Of a DNA stretch of 64,000 nt, positions 35,157-47,082 are shown piece after piece (position 1 is the first letter of the stretch; the number at the start of each line of letters is the position of its first letter). This DNA is from Musa acuminata AAA Group (taxonomy: Eukaryota; Streptophyta; Magnoliopsida; Zingiberales; Musaceae). The stretch is taken from positions 10,100,001 to 10,164,000 of the forward strand of contig NC_088340.1 in the NCBI RefSeq assembly GCF_036884655.1, given 5' to 3'. The notes under the pieces were generated by a model. It was not told where the DNA came from and did not search any database. It saw only the letters and a list, made by a program, of their open reading frames with translations. The translations under genes and the position numbers were made by a program.

Positions 35157-35679
35157 TATCGTGGGAAACAATTTTGAGCCGAGGCCGACGCGGTTCGGTT
35201 CGGATCCGGATGACAGGTGATCTTCCTGAGACGGCCTTCGAGTCCGCCGAGGTGATATGATGCGGTGGTCGAGACAGGGTCGTCGTTTCCTCCGGGCAGG
35301 AACTTCTCGCCTTCGCGTCCGGCGATGGGGACCTTCGACTTCGCACCTGCACAAAGGTCGAGTCAGGGTGCTCGGCCCGACCCCTCCGACGATTAAGTCA
35401 GTTGATAGTGGTTAGGGGGTGTTTTTTCCCCTCCCTTCTCTTGATGAGCGAGAGGGTATTTATAGGGAAGCTTACTGCTTCCTAAGCTGCCCGCTTGCAG
35501 GGGGCAAGCTGGTAGCGTCTGACACTAGTATTGGCGTGGCGTGAAGGATTGAGCCTGAGCAGGCGTTAATGTGCCTCAGCCGACGTTCTAGTCTGTTTGA
35601 CCAGGTGCTGTCGCGTCGATCGAGGCGTGAGGCGTCATCTGACGTTAGCCGAGTCTTATCATAGTTATTATCCTCATCA
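35157..35679 (-). repeat. 3' LTR of the Gypsy element
   Basis: 523 bp; on the minus strand it runs TGATGAGG to CACGATA. A minus-strand TATAAATA is at 35464-35457. It aligns with 46548-47059. Confidence 0.88.
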
Positions 35680-35892
35680 TATTCCCCCCCCGAAAGAAGC
35701 TATGTGTCGGTTGCTGTAACGGGAGTCCGAGGCATGGCTCTGGCTTTGAGAAACTGTCCTAGCCGGGCGTTTTGTCGGTCCGTTGCTAGAGGTGTGGGAA
35801 TCGTGGAGTCTAGCAACTAAGGAGGGTTGGAAGTGCGGCGGTGACCCCGGATAGTATGCGGCCGAGAAGCACACTCAGTAGAGTAGGCCAAG

Positions 35893-36690
35893 CAGAGGCT
35901 CGGGCAATGGGCGACCGAGGAGCACGACGCAGGCGGGCTGGCCGCGCAAGTGTGGTCTCGGGGGGCATGGAGCTGAGGAGCACGACGCAGGCCGCACAGG
36001 CGTGGTCTCGGGGAGCATGGAGCCGGGGAGCATGATGCAGGCGGGCAGGCCGCGCAGGCGTGGTCTTGGGGAGCATGGAGCCGAGGAGCACGACGCAGGC
36101 GGGTTGGCCGCGCAGGTGTGGTCTCGGGGAACATGCGGTCGAGGAGCACGACGTAGGCGGGCTGGCCGCACAGGTGTGGTCTCGGGGAACATGCGGCCGA
36201 GAAGCATGACGCAGGCATGGCCTCGGGGATACGGCTTAGGCAAGGAAGCTGCCCTGAGGTGGGGCTCGACAGTCTATGGCCGAGGGACACGGCTCAGGCG
36301 GGGAGGCCGCCCTGAGGGGAACTCGACAGTCTACGACCGAGAGATACAGCTCAGGTGGGGAGGCCGCCCTGAGGGGGGCTCGGCAGTCTTCGACCAAGGG
36401 ACGTGGTTCAGGTCGAGGGACACGGCTCAAGCGGGCAGGCCGCGCTAAGGTGGACTCGGGCAGTCCTCGGCCGAGGGACGTGGCTCAGGCGGGCAGGCCA
36501 CGCTGAGGTGGACTCCTGCAGTCTTCGGCCGAGGGACGTGGCTCAGGTCGAGGGACACGACTCAGGCGGGCAGGGCGCGCTGAGGCGGACTCGGCAGTCT
36601 TCGGTCGAGGGATACGGCTTAGGCCGAGGGACACGGCTCAGGCGTGCAGGTCGCGCCGAGGTGGACTCGGGTAGTCTACGACCAAGCTGT
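35893..36690. repeat. Two-type minisatellite in the Gypsy internal region
   Basis: The left block (about 35893-36235) has six units of about 58 bases built on GAGGAGCACGACGCAGGCGG and GTGGTCTCGGGG. The right block (about 36240-36690) has units of about 57 and 76 bases built on GCCGAGGGACACGGCTCAGG and GGCAGTCTTCG. The longer units carry an extra CAGGTCGAGGGACACG piece. Long open frames on both strands here come from the repeat composition. Such arrays are known in the 3' internal part of Tat-lineage elements. Confidence 0.8.
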
Positions 36691-36769
36691 GTAGAAAGGG
36701 TTTAGGCCGGGGCTAACCGCGAGCCGAGAGGCGGTCAGGCAGATACTGAACCTTCGCTCGGAAGAGACT

Positions 36770-36943
36770 AATGCAGGGCCTAGATTTTTTTTCACGAGGA
36801 CTACATCGGATAGCCACCGCGGGTGCTCGACCTCTTCTATGGAGCCCGCTGTCAAAAGTCGTCCCTTCTCCTCACGGTCGCCCAGGCCTCCGCTGCGATG
36901 TACCGGTTAGCCCGTTGGAGCATCTCTGGCACCGTGGCGGGAG
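36770..36943 (-). pseudogene. Gypsy gag end joined to a reverse-transcriptase scrap
   Basis: Reading minus from the Copia insertion point, gag continues (VPEMLQRANRYIAAEAWATV). A short piece of Gypsy reverse transcriptase follows in another frame (LTAGSIEEVEHPRWLSDVVL, then VKK). Everything normally between is missing, which marks the internal deletion. Coding is then lost. Confidence 0.6.
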
Positions 36944-36948
36944 GTCGC

Positions 36949-38444
36949 TGCTAGTCATAGGTGCCCAGCAAGCCAATCACGTGAGTGATGGCACGTGTGA
37001 CTTGATACAGAATCTTTTTGCTTATTATATTTTGGCGTATATCACTTTATAACTATTGCATAAATGCATATATATATTGTGATGTCCTTGGATTTGTGCA
37101 ATGGGAATCGGATCGTGATGAGATCACGATGATGAGATCGATTCACCTTTAAACACATATCCTAAATAATCCCGGTCATAGGTTACTCGAGAGGGACATC
37201 GTGATAACCGGATAGACTGGTGTGCTGTATACCCGTCCATATGATGGATGCAGCTGGTCTCATAGCTGCTCGTGTAGGGACACTAGGGATACAGTACAAG
37301 TGCTCATTGGAGAATAAGTTCACTTATTGATCCGCTTACGGAATGCTGGATGGTTGATGATGCCTTATTGTCAGATAGTGATTCCGTAGTCCTAGTGGTG
37401 TATCTGGTCCTTAGACTTGAGACACCAAGGATGTCCTGTATGAGTGCTCCACTCTTTGATACCAGACTTATAGGTTTGGCTGTCCCCAGATCTAGTACAG
37501 CTGGTCATTGGGAGTGGTAGTCGACCTTACGAGGGCTATTGAGTATCAATAGAGGATCATCCACTCTCGGCGTCATGAGAGGAATATCCTATGTGTTCTT
37601 GCTCAGACAAATCCCTGGCCAGGGTCATTCGGGTTGAGAGAGAAAGAGTTCTCCGGGAGAATCCGATTAGAGCGAGACTCGAGTAGAAACCGTATGGGTC
37701 TGACAGCACCATGCTCGATATACGGTCTTAGGGATATTAGATGGATGAGGGACTATAGGTACATGGTAACTGAGGACAGACAGGTCCAATGGATTGGATT
37801 CCCCTGTATCGTTTGGGGACTACGGCGTAGTGGCCTAGTACATCCGTAGTCGATGAGTCGAGTGAATTATTACAGAGATAATAATTCACTGAGTTAGAAG
37901 GAGTTCTGACAGGTATGACTCACGGCCAGCTCGATATTGGGCCTAGAGGGTCACACATATATGGTAGGCATTGCGATGAGTAGAGGTTCGGATATGAGAT
38001 ATCCGACGGAGCCCTTGTCTTATTGGATGCAGATCCAATACCCACTAGGGAAGGACCCATTAGGGTTTGACACGGGATCTCTATAAATAGGAGGGATTCA
38101 CAGCCTCATAGGCTAGAGTCTTTGCTTGCCTTTCCTATTCTCCTCTCCCTCTCCACCTCAGAGTAGGCCTGGAGTTTTGAGGAGCGTCGTCGCAACCCTG
38201 CTGTGTGGATCACCGCTAGAGAGGAGGACGCTTGACCTCCTTCACCCTCTCCTAAGGATCCGCAAGGAAACAGGGATATACGATCTCCCTAGGTAACACA
38301 ATCTCTATACGCAGTTTTGTGTTTTGCGGATTTTTTGCGCACCAATCTTCGCACGACGACGAACATGTTTTTGGGAATCAGGGATTTTTGTTTTCTTGTT
38401 CTTCCGCTGTGCATATGATGTCGCCCCCCAATGATTTCCCAACA
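36949..38444 (+). repeat. 5' LTR of Copia copy 2
   Basis: Begins TGCTAGTCATAGG, ends TTTCCCAACA; TATAAATA at 38082-38089. Confidence 0.95.
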
Positions 38445-38445
38445 G

Positions 38446-38457
38446 TGGTATCAGAGC
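38446..38457 (+). other. Primer-binding site of Copia copy 2
   Basis: TGGTATCAGAGC, unchanged from the initiator-tRNA-Met site, one base after the LTR. Confidence 0.92.
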
Positions 38458-38773
38458 CAGGTTGTTCGTGCGAATGATTGGTTTTGAACTACGTGTATTG
38501 TGTTTAGGAAGAATTTTGACGTCAAAATCGTTGACGCAAAAGCGAGGAAGGGCAGCAACAGTTGCTGCCCTCGATCTGCATGCCTGCAGCCACCTGCAGC
38601 GGCAGCCGCAACCGCAGCCAGGCAGCACAACGCTGGCGCATGCGCAAGCGCTATGCCTGTAGCAGCCGGCCGGCGGTCTGCTTGCAGCATGCTTGCTGCT
38701 GGCAGCCCACAGGCAGAGGCGCCGCAGGGCAGCGACGCCTGCCGCCGCTGCTCCCGCGGGCGAAACCCAACCT

Positions 38774-38795
38774 CCCCCCCCCCCCCCCCCCCCCC
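38774..38795 (+). repeat. C22 homopolymer in the Copia leader
   Basis: An uninterrupted run of 22 C lies in the GC-rich leader tract (38560-38990). The matching place in copy 1 (around 4910) has no such run, so it expanded in this copy, or its length is an assembly artefact. Confidence 0.85.
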
Positions 38796-39755
38796 ACAGG
38801 GGTGGCCGCCCGGCGGACAGCACCGCCTGCGGAGGCAGCGGCGCCCGAAAGGGGAGCCCACCTGCAGCGGCAGCGCCGCCAACGGGCGTGCCGCCTGCAG
38901 GCGAGGGCAGCGCCCTCGCCCCGCCGCACAGGCCGTCGCCAGCAGGGTGGCGGCGGCGGCAGCGGCAGCAGAAAGAGGGAATTAGGGTTTTGGGCAAAAT
39001 GACAGTTTTGCCCCTATGAATTTGAGAAATTTCAATTTCTGTCTTTTGTCCAAATTACGAAAATACCCTTATGAATTGAGAAATTCCATACATATCCCTG
39101 ATTTCAGAAAATATTAATTAATTAAAAGGTTTAGTTGATTATTATTTTTATTATTATCTAGTAGTCCTACATGATGATGATTATTTATACATGTGATGTA
39201 TGATGTGTGGACGGATGATCATGGACCGTGTGATGTGTGTACTTGTGATTATTATTATTGAGGTCTGCGAACCTTCATTATATTTCTCGTTTATTGTCGG
39301 GCCTGCGTGCCTATGATTAAGTTGTAATCATATGAGGAGGTGCAGCGGGAGCGTGGATGCGATAGCGGGACCCACGAGATGGACGATCGTGATGCATGGA
39401 GATGCATCAAGATGTCGACGAAACCGACGAGGACGAGATGGACGATCATAGGGCATGGAGATGCACCGTTGCACACATAGATCTTGATGTGAGTGATTAG
39501 GTCTACTGGCTCGGGCCTAATCATATTAGGTTGTGGTCCATGATCATCTGATGTGATTGCTTATACACATACTAGATATGTATATATATTTGCATGCGAT
39601 GTAGATATATATTAAATATATCTATGTGTGACATGTCATATTAGGAGACCAAATTATAGAAACATCTCTCGATAATATTAAGTCGGTAAACGTGAGGCAA
39701 TTAGATTGACCCACGTGGCCTTCCATCGTTATGAGTAGGAACCGAATCCCGGTGT

Positions 39756-39988
39756 AGGTTGAGTTGGTCGAGTCCCTCGAGACTCACCTATATCGCGATT
39801 CGCTATCTTGCTTACGACATAGAGATGTCACCGGTGACCTGAGGGCATGGTATGCTTGGTTGAGTCCCTCGAGGCCATGGTGATTCGGAGGCCGAACAGG
39901 ACGGGAATCATAAGGAGTTGTGATCGGCAAGAGTTGCCTACCTTTTAGGCTTAGTGTGATTGGTCGAGTCCCTCGAGGTTACACTAAG
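39756..39988 (+). other. Leader hairpins of Copia copy 2 (two intact, one chimeric)
   Basis: Hairpins 1 (39756-39789) and 4 (39950-39988) match copy 1. Between them is one shared apex at 39846-39882 whose left arm is from hairpin 2 (TATGC side) and right arm from hairpin 3 (CCATGGTG). This is what a deletion between the two identical apices would leave. Its apex also carries a C-to-T change (TTGAG for TCGAG). Confidence 0.75.
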
Positions 39989-40173
39989 ACGCTGATTGGA
40001 TCCTGATCCCCACTAAAAGTCTGCCGGAGACTTCCGTTTTACGTGCTGAGGGTGTCGCGTGACTCGATAGTAACATAGTGGGAGCATATTAAGATAGAAG
40101 TCCATATCTTGATAGTTTATTTCTTGCAAAATCTGCATGTTATTCATTTCTGCTACATCTTTATTTTCAGAAA

Positions 40174-43100
40174 ATGTCGCTTTCAAATCCCTTACGTGGC
40201 ATACTTGATGTCAACCGCCTCACTGGTCCAAATTATACGGATTGGCTTCGTAACTTGAGAATTGTTCTCACAGCGGAGAAAATCGTGTACGTCCTTGATA
40301 CAGTGATGCCTACGCCCGAAGAAGGGGCAAGCGAGGATGAGATCGCTCGCTACGTGAAGTACATTGATGACTCCACTCTTGCTCAGTGCTATATGTTGGG
40401 CTCTATGACTCCAGAGTTACAGAGACAACATGAAAAGATGGATGCCAGATCCATTCTCCTACATGTCCGCAAATTGTTTGAGGAACAGGGAAGGACTCAA
40501 CGATATGAGATATCCAAGAGCCTTTTCCGTGCTAGGATGACTGAGGGGACACCGGTTCAGAACAATTTCCTAAAGATGATTGAGTGGATAGAGAAACTCA
40601 CAAGTCTAGGAATGGTCCTAGAGGATAACTTGTGTGTGGACATTGTGCTTCAGTCTCTACCAGATTCCTTTTCACAGTTCATAATGAATTTTAATATGAA
40701 CAAGCTTGAGGTGACTCTCCCAGAGCTCCTCAATATGTTGAGGGAGGCAGAGAGTACTATTAAGAAAGAGAAGCCAGTTCTCTACATTGGTGAGACCAGA
40801 AAGAAAAGGAAAGCAGAAAGGTCCCTTAAGAAGGGAAAGGGCAAGGGCAAACAAGGTAAAGCAAAGGTTGCTAAGAAAGACCCAGCAAAGGACAAAGGCC
40901 AGTGCTTCCACTGTGGTAAAGATGGGCATGGGAAGAGAAACTGCAAAGAGTACCTTGCAGAAAGGGCGAAACAAAAGCTTGATGAAGCTTCAGGTACATT
41001 CATGATCAGTCTCCATTTGTCAGACTCTTATGATAACACATGGGTATTGGATACCGGTAGTGCTTATCATATATGCAATTCGTTGCAGGTTCTGGCAAGG
41101 CCTAGGAGACTAGAGAGAGGCGAGATGGACCTCAAGATGGGTAATGGAGCAAAAGTTGCTGTATTAGCTGTTGGCGAGGTCGCCCTACATCTGCCTAGTG
41201 GAGCTTTTATTGTATTAGATATATGTTATTTTGTTCCTTCTATTATCAAAAACATTATCTCCATTTCATGTTTAACAGTTAGTGGATATAAATTTATTTT
41301 TGAGAACAATGGTTGTTCGATATTATTAGATGATAAGATCATCACGAAAGGAACATTGCATAATGGTTTATTTATGTTAGACACCACTCCACATATCATG
41401 AATGTAAATGTGTCCAAAAGGAAACGAGATGAGTTGAACAGTGCATACCTGTGGCATTGTAGGCTAGGTCACATCCATGAAAGAAGGATTCAAAAGTTGC
41501 TAAATGGTGGATATCTAGATCCATTCGACTATATGTCATATGCAACTTGTGAGCCTTGCATTCGTGGAAAACTAACCAAATCTCCATTTAGTAGAACTGG
41601 AGAGAGAGCCACTGAGTTGTTGGAACTCATACATAGTGATGTATGTGGACCCATGTCAACTCATGCCATTGGAGGTTACTCCTACTTCATTACATTTACT
41701 GATGATTTCTCAAGGTATGGATATGTGTATTTAATGAAGTACAAGTCCGAGGCCTTTGAGAAATTCAGAGAGTATAAGAATGAGGTGGAGAACCAGACTG
41801 GAAAGAGTATCAAAACTCTTCGATCAGATCGAGGAGGTGAGTACTTAAGTACAGAGTTTACTCAGTTCCTCAAGGACCATGGGATATTATCCCAATGGAC
41901 ACCTCCTTATACATCTCAGCTCAATGGTGTCTCTGAAAGGAGAAATCGTACATTATTAGATATGGTACGGTCCATGATGAGTTTCACTGACCTACCCATC
42001 TTATTCTAGGGATATGCCCTAGAAACCGCAGCTTACCTTCTGAACAGAGTTCCAACTAAGTTGGTAGTGTCTACACCATATGAGATATGGAAAGGGAAGA
42101 AGCCTGATCTTAAGGTTGTTAAGATTTGGGGCTGCCCAGCCCACGTTAAAAGACACAACCCCGATAAGTTAGAATCAAGGACAAAGCGATGCATATTTGT
42201 GGGATACCCCAAGGAAACTTGTGGGTATTATTTCTATCATCTCGAGGACAAAAATGTCTTTGTAGCTAAGAGAGCAGTGTTCCTTGAGAAGGAACACATT
42301 CTTGGCGGAGACAGTGGGAGAATGATAGAGTTGAGCGAAGTTAGAGAACCAAGCTCAAGCACCACTCTACAGCCCGAGTCTGTTCAGGTACCTAATACAC
42401 AAGTTTCAACTTTACGCAGGTCTGATAGAGTATCTCATCCTCCTGAGAGATATGTGGGACATATTAGAGGAGAGGATGCTGAGGATATTGATCCTCAGAC
42501 CTACGATGAGGCTATTATGAGTATAGACTCCGGAAAGTGGCAAGAAGCCATGAATTCTGAGATGGATTCTATGTACTCCAATAAGGTTTGGAACCTAGTT
42601 GATGCGCCCGAAGGTATTGTACCCATCGGTTGCAAATGGATCTTTAAGAAAAAGATCGGAGTAGATAGAAAGGTAAAGACCTATAAAGCAAGGCTAGTGG
42701 CTAAGGGGTATCGTCAAAGGCAAGGTGTTGACTACGACGAAACTTTCTCACCCGTAGCAATGCTAAAATCAATCAGAATTCTATTGGCTATTGCAGCACA
42801 CTATGATTATGAGATCTGACAGATGGATATGAAAACCGCATTCCTCAACGGGAACCTCGAGGAGGAGGTGTATATGATGCAACCTGAGGGATTCGTGTCC
42901 AAGAACTACCCAGATAAGGTGTGTAGGTTACTTAGATCCATTTATGGACTAAAGCAAGCTTCCCAAAGTTGGAACATAAGATTTGATGAGGCAATCAGAT
43001 CTTATCACTTCGTTAAGAACGAAGATGAGCCTTGTGTATACAGGAAGGTAAGTGGGAGCGCTATCACCTTTTTGGTGTTATATGTGGATGACATCCTCAT

Positions 43101-43989
43101 CATTGGGAATGATGTAGGAATGCAATCCACAGTAAAGACTTGGTTATCTAGACACTTCTCCATAAAAGACTTAGGGGAAGCATCTTATATCTTGGGGATT
43201 AGAATCTATAGAGATAGATCCAAGAGGATGCTTGGCTTGTCCCAGTCCAGGTACATAGAAACCATTGTCAAAAGGTTTGGCATGGAAAATTCCAAAGGGC
43301 AAACATGAATATAATACCTTATACCTCAGCAATAGGGTCTATCATGTATGTCATGCTATGTACTAGGCCTGACATAGCGCATACTCTGAGTGTCACGAGC
43401 AGGTATCAGGCGGATCCGGGCTTGGAGCACTGGAAAGCAGTAAAGTGTATCCTTAAGTACTTGAGAAGGACTAAGGATCTTTTACTAGTATATGGAGGTA
43501 ATAGCCTTAAGGTTGAAGGCTACACTGACTCAAGTTTTCAGTTTGATGTCGATGATAGCAAGTCGAATTCAGGGTATGTGTACACCTTGAATGGAGGAGC
43601 AGTATGCTAGAAGAGTTCCAAGCAAGATACCACTGCTGACTCGATCACAGAGACGGAGTACATTGCTGCATCAGATGCAGCAAAGGAGGGAGTTTGGGTG
43701 AAGAAGTTCATCACAGATTTGGGAGTCGATACAGATAGCGACAAGTCGACTTCCTTATATTGCGACAACTATGGGGTGATTACTCAAATAAGGGAACCCG
43801 GGTCTCATCAGAAGTGTTCTGAGGAGGTTCCAGCTTATAAGAGAGATCGTAACCCGAGGAGATGTAGTAGTGGAAAGAGTTCCATCCGAAGATAACATTG
43901 CAGATCCACTGACAAAGCCGTTGTCTCATATTGTCTTTGAGCGTCACAGGAGTCTGATGGGGATCAGACACATAGGTGATTGGCTTTAG
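40174..43989 (+). pseudogene. Copia copy 2 gag-pol, broken
   Basis: Same start (MSLSNPLRG) and domain order as copy 1. It is open through gag, a [14 protein letters not shown] knuckle, DTGS protease and the integrase core up to TAG 42007-42009. Further stops are TGA 42817-42819 and TAG 43608-43610; copy 1 has tryptophan at all three places. Relative to copy 1, 70 bases are missing at about 43290 and 8 at about 43815. Together these restore phase near the end (TAG 43987-43989). YVDD is still present. It cannot make a full polyprotein. Confidence 0.93.
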
Positions 43990-44003
43990 GTCAAGTGGGA
44001 GAT

Positions 44004-45499
44004 TGCTAGTCATAGGTGCCCAGCAAGCCAATCACGTGAGTGATGGCACGTGTGACTTGATACAGAATCTTTTTGCTTATTATATTTTGGCGTATATCAC
44101 TTTATAACTATTGCATAAATGCATATATATATTGTGATGTCCTTGGATTTGTGCAATGGGAATCGGATCATGATGAGATCACGATAATGAGATCGATTCA
44201 CCTTTAAACACATATCCTAAATAATCCCGGTCATAGGTTACTCGAGAGGGACATCGTGATAACCGGATAGACTGGTGTGCTGTATACCCGTCCATATGAT
44301 GGATGCAGCTGGTCTCATAGCTGCTCGTGTAGGAACACTAGGGATACAGTATAGGTGCTCATTGGAGAATGAGTTCACTGATTGATCCGCTTACGGAATG
44401 CTGGATGGTTGATAATGCCTTATTGTCAGACAGTGATTCCGTAGTCCTAGTGGTGTATCTAGTCCTTAGACTTGAGACACTAAGGATGTCCTGTATGAGT
44501 GCTCCACTCTTTGATACCAGACTTATAGGTTTGGCTGTCCCCAGATCTAGTACAGCTGGTCATTGGGAGTGGTAGTCGACCTTACGAGGGCTATTGAGTG
44601 TCAATAGAGGATCATCCACTCTCGGCGTCATGAGAGGAATATCCTATGTGTTCTTGCTCAGACAAATCCCTGGCCAGGGTCATTCGGGTTGAGAGAGAAA
44701 GAGTTCTCCGGGAGAATCCGATTAGAGCGAGACTCGAGTAGAAACCGTATGGGTCTGACAGCACCATGCTCGATATACGGTCTCAGGGATATTAGATGGA
44801 TGAGGGACTATAGGTACATGGTAACTAAGGACAGACAGGTCCAATGGATTGGATTCCCCTGTATCGTCTGGGGACTATGGCGTAGTGGCCTAGTACGTCC
44901 GTAGTCGATGAGTCGAGTGAATTATTCTAGAGATAATAATTCACTGAGTTAGAAGGAGTTCTGATAGGTATGACTCACGGCCAACTCGATATTGGGCCTA
45001 GAGGGTCACACACATATGGTAGGCATTGCGATGAGTAGAGGTTCGGATATGAGATATCCGACGGAGCCCTTGTCTTATTGGATGCAGATCCAATACCCAC
45101 TAGGGAAGGACCCATTAGGGTTTGACACGGGATCTCTATAAATAGGAGGGATTCACAGCCTCATAGGTTAGAGTCTTTGCTTGCCTTTCCTATTCTCCTC
45201 TCCCTCTCCACCTCAGAGTAGGCCTGGAGTTTTGAGGAGCGTCGTCGCAACCCTGCTGTGTGGATCACCGCTAGAGAGGAGGACGCTTGACCTCCTTCAC
45301 CCTCTCCTAAGGATCCGCAAGGAAACAGGGATATACGATCTCCCTAGGTAACACAATCTCTATACACAGTTTTGTGTTTTGCGGATTTTTTGCGCACCAA
45401 TCTTCTCACGACGACGAATATCTTTTTGGGAATCGGGGATTTTTGTTTTCTTGTTCTTCCGCTGTGCATATGATGTCGCCCCCCAATGATTTCCCAACA
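44004..45499 (+). repeat. 3' LTR of Copia copy 2
   Basis: 1496 bp, TG...CA, TATAAATA at 45137-45144, followed by GTCGC. Confidence 0.95.
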
Positions 45500-45504
45500 G
45501 TCGC

Positions 45505-46520
45505 TCCGCGAGGGACCAGAGGAATCTCGAAGGTCGTAGGCCTATCATAAACGCCTGCACTAACAGAGAGGGGTGAGTGTCCGATAAGCCCCAGATTTTT
45601 GTGGCAAAGCGATCCACAAAATGTGAGAGGGGCTCGTCCTCCCTTTGGTTGAGTCCGAGGAGAAGCGCCGCGGAAGGCTTCGATTGTACATAGGCCACGA
45701 AGTGGAGGTCGAAGTCCTTGACGAGCTGGTCGAAGGACGTGATCATTCCGGTCTTCAAGCCGACGTACCACGCGTGGGCCGGCCCTCTCAGAGTGGTGGG
45801 AAACGCCCTGCACATCAAAGCGTCATAGGTTCCATACAGCGCCATTTGGGCGCGGAAAGCGGCTACGTGGTTCGCAGGGTCGGTGGAGCCATCGTAAGCA
45901 TCCAGAGAGGGGAGCTGGAAGTCCAGGGGGACTGTCTGATCCCGTATCTCAGGCGTGAAGGGAGATCCCTGGTGTGCGCACTCCCCGAGTTCTCCCTTGG
46001 ACCTGCGAAGCTCATTCTGCACCTCGTCGAGTAGCTGGCTGACGAAGCGCAATTGGGCCCGCAGGGAGTCCGAAGAGAGTGCCTCGGGTTCCGGGCGGTC
46101 GCTCGGGTCTACCATCACTAGATCCCCGAGTGGGGCCGGTCCGACCCGAGGCGAAGTGGGGGGCTCCGGAAGTGTCATGTGGGCCCGAACGGGCGCCTTG
46201 CGTCGTCGTAGTGGTTCGATCGCAGGCGGGTGCGCCGGATGAGAAACAAGCGGGATAATGGTTTGCACCATATCCATCAGAGCTCGGACTTGATGGGCGA
46301 GGTCCTAAAAGGCCTCGGATGACACGGGTGTCGAGTCGGCTGGGGCACCGTCGGGCGGCGACAAGCCCGGGTCGTTGAATATTCGCCAATATCGCTCGGA
46401 GGTCTTGGCGGGGTGTTCATCACGATGGTCTCCGTGCGGGGGATGTTCCCCAGAGGCTTCAGTCGGGTGCGACCTCTCAGCCGTGGGCTCATCTGAGCTG
46501 CTCGGGTGATCACCCGACAT
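45505..46520 (-). pseudogene. Gypsy gag, 5' part
   Basis: The capsid gene of the Gypsy host starts at ATG 46520 (MSGDHPSSSDEP), 28 bases after the 5' LTR. An in-frame TAG at 46307-46305 (probably from CAG) interrupts it. It then runs through the capsid region ([20 protein letters not shown], then the RGPAHAWY block, and [12 protein letters not shown]) until the Copia insertion at 45504. The last residues before the insertion are SLAER; gag resumes at 36943. Family: retrotransposon gag of Ty3/Gypsy. Confidence 0.85.
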
Positions 46521-46529
46521 TTCGGGCCC

Positions 46530-46547
46530 CTCCTTCTAGCGCCATTC
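46530..46547 (-). other. Putative primer-binding site of the Gypsy element
   Basis: Just after the 5' LTR (minus strand) the sequence reads GAATGGCGCTAGAAGGAGG. A TGGCGC start is common in Gypsy primer sites, but the cognate tRNA is not assigned. Confidence 0.5.
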
Positions 46548-47059
46548 TATTGTGGGAAACAACTTTGAGCCGAGGCCTCGGGGCCGACGCGGCTCGGTTC
46601 GGGTCCAGATGATGGGGGATCTTCCCGAGACGGCCTTCGAGTCCGCCGAGGTGATCTGATGTGGTGGTTGGGACAGGGTCGTCGTTTCCTCCGGACAGCA
46701 ACTCCTCGCCTTCGCGTTCGGCGGTGGGGACCTTTGACTTCGCACCTGCACAAAGGTCGGGTCGGGGTGCTCGGCCCGACCCCTCCGACGATCAAGTCAG
46801 TTGATAGTGGTTATGGGGTGTTTTTTCCCCTCCCCTCTCTTGATAAGCGAGAGGGTATTTATAGGGAAGCTTACTGCTTCCTGAGCTGCTCGCTTGCAGG
46901 GGGCAGGTTGGTAGCATCTGACACTAGTGTTGACATTGCGTGAAGGATTGAGTCTGAGCATGCGTTAATGCACTTCGATCGATGTTCTGATCGCGTCGAT
47001 CGAGGCGTGAGGCGTCATCTGACGTCAACCGAGTCTTATTGTAGTTATTATCCTCATCA
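46548..47059 (-). repeat. 5' LTR of the Gypsy element
   Basis: 512 bp, minus-strand TGATGAGG to CACAATA, with TATAAATA at 46863-46856. CCCAC duplication follows at 47060-47064. Confidence 0.88.
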
Positions 47060-47082
47060 CCCACCGTAGAGGAAAAGCTCAC

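Larger units (their letters stand above)
36949..45499 (+). mobile_element. Copia copy 2 (same family as copy 1), decayed, nested in Gypsy
   Basis: 8551 bp with two 1496-bp LTRs, primer-binding site, leader and a broken gag-pol, flanked by GTCGC (36944-36948 and 45500-45504). It interrupts the Gypsy gag, whose reading resumes across the gap if one TSD is counted. The LTRs differ at roughly 25-30 positions by eye (about 2%), so it is older than copy 1 and younger than its Gypsy host. Lesions: three tryptophan-to-stop changes, a 70-base and an 8-base deletion in pol, and an 81-base deletion in the leader hairpins. Confidence 0.95.
35157..47059 (-). mobile_element. Internally deleted Ty3/Gypsy element inside lipase intron 4
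   Basis: The element runs on the minus strand: 5' LTR 47059-46548, gag from 46520, a 3' internal region rich in minisatellite, a G-rich purine tract (35680-35697) and 3' LTR 35679-35157. TSD CCCAC is at 35152-35156 and 47060-47064. After removing the nested Copia (36949-45499 plus one TSD) it is about 3.35 kb. Gag has the [22 protein letters not shown] capsid block of Tat/Retand-like Gypsy elements. Protease, most of the reverse transcriptase, RNase H and integrase are missing, so it is non-autonomous. LTRs start TG but end TA and differ visibly (roughly 8-10% by eye). Confidence 0.88.

Noticed and set aside
35810..36706. Several Arg/Pro/Ala-rich frames on both strands
   Set aside because: They are products of the 57/58/76-base minisatellite in the Gypsy internal region.
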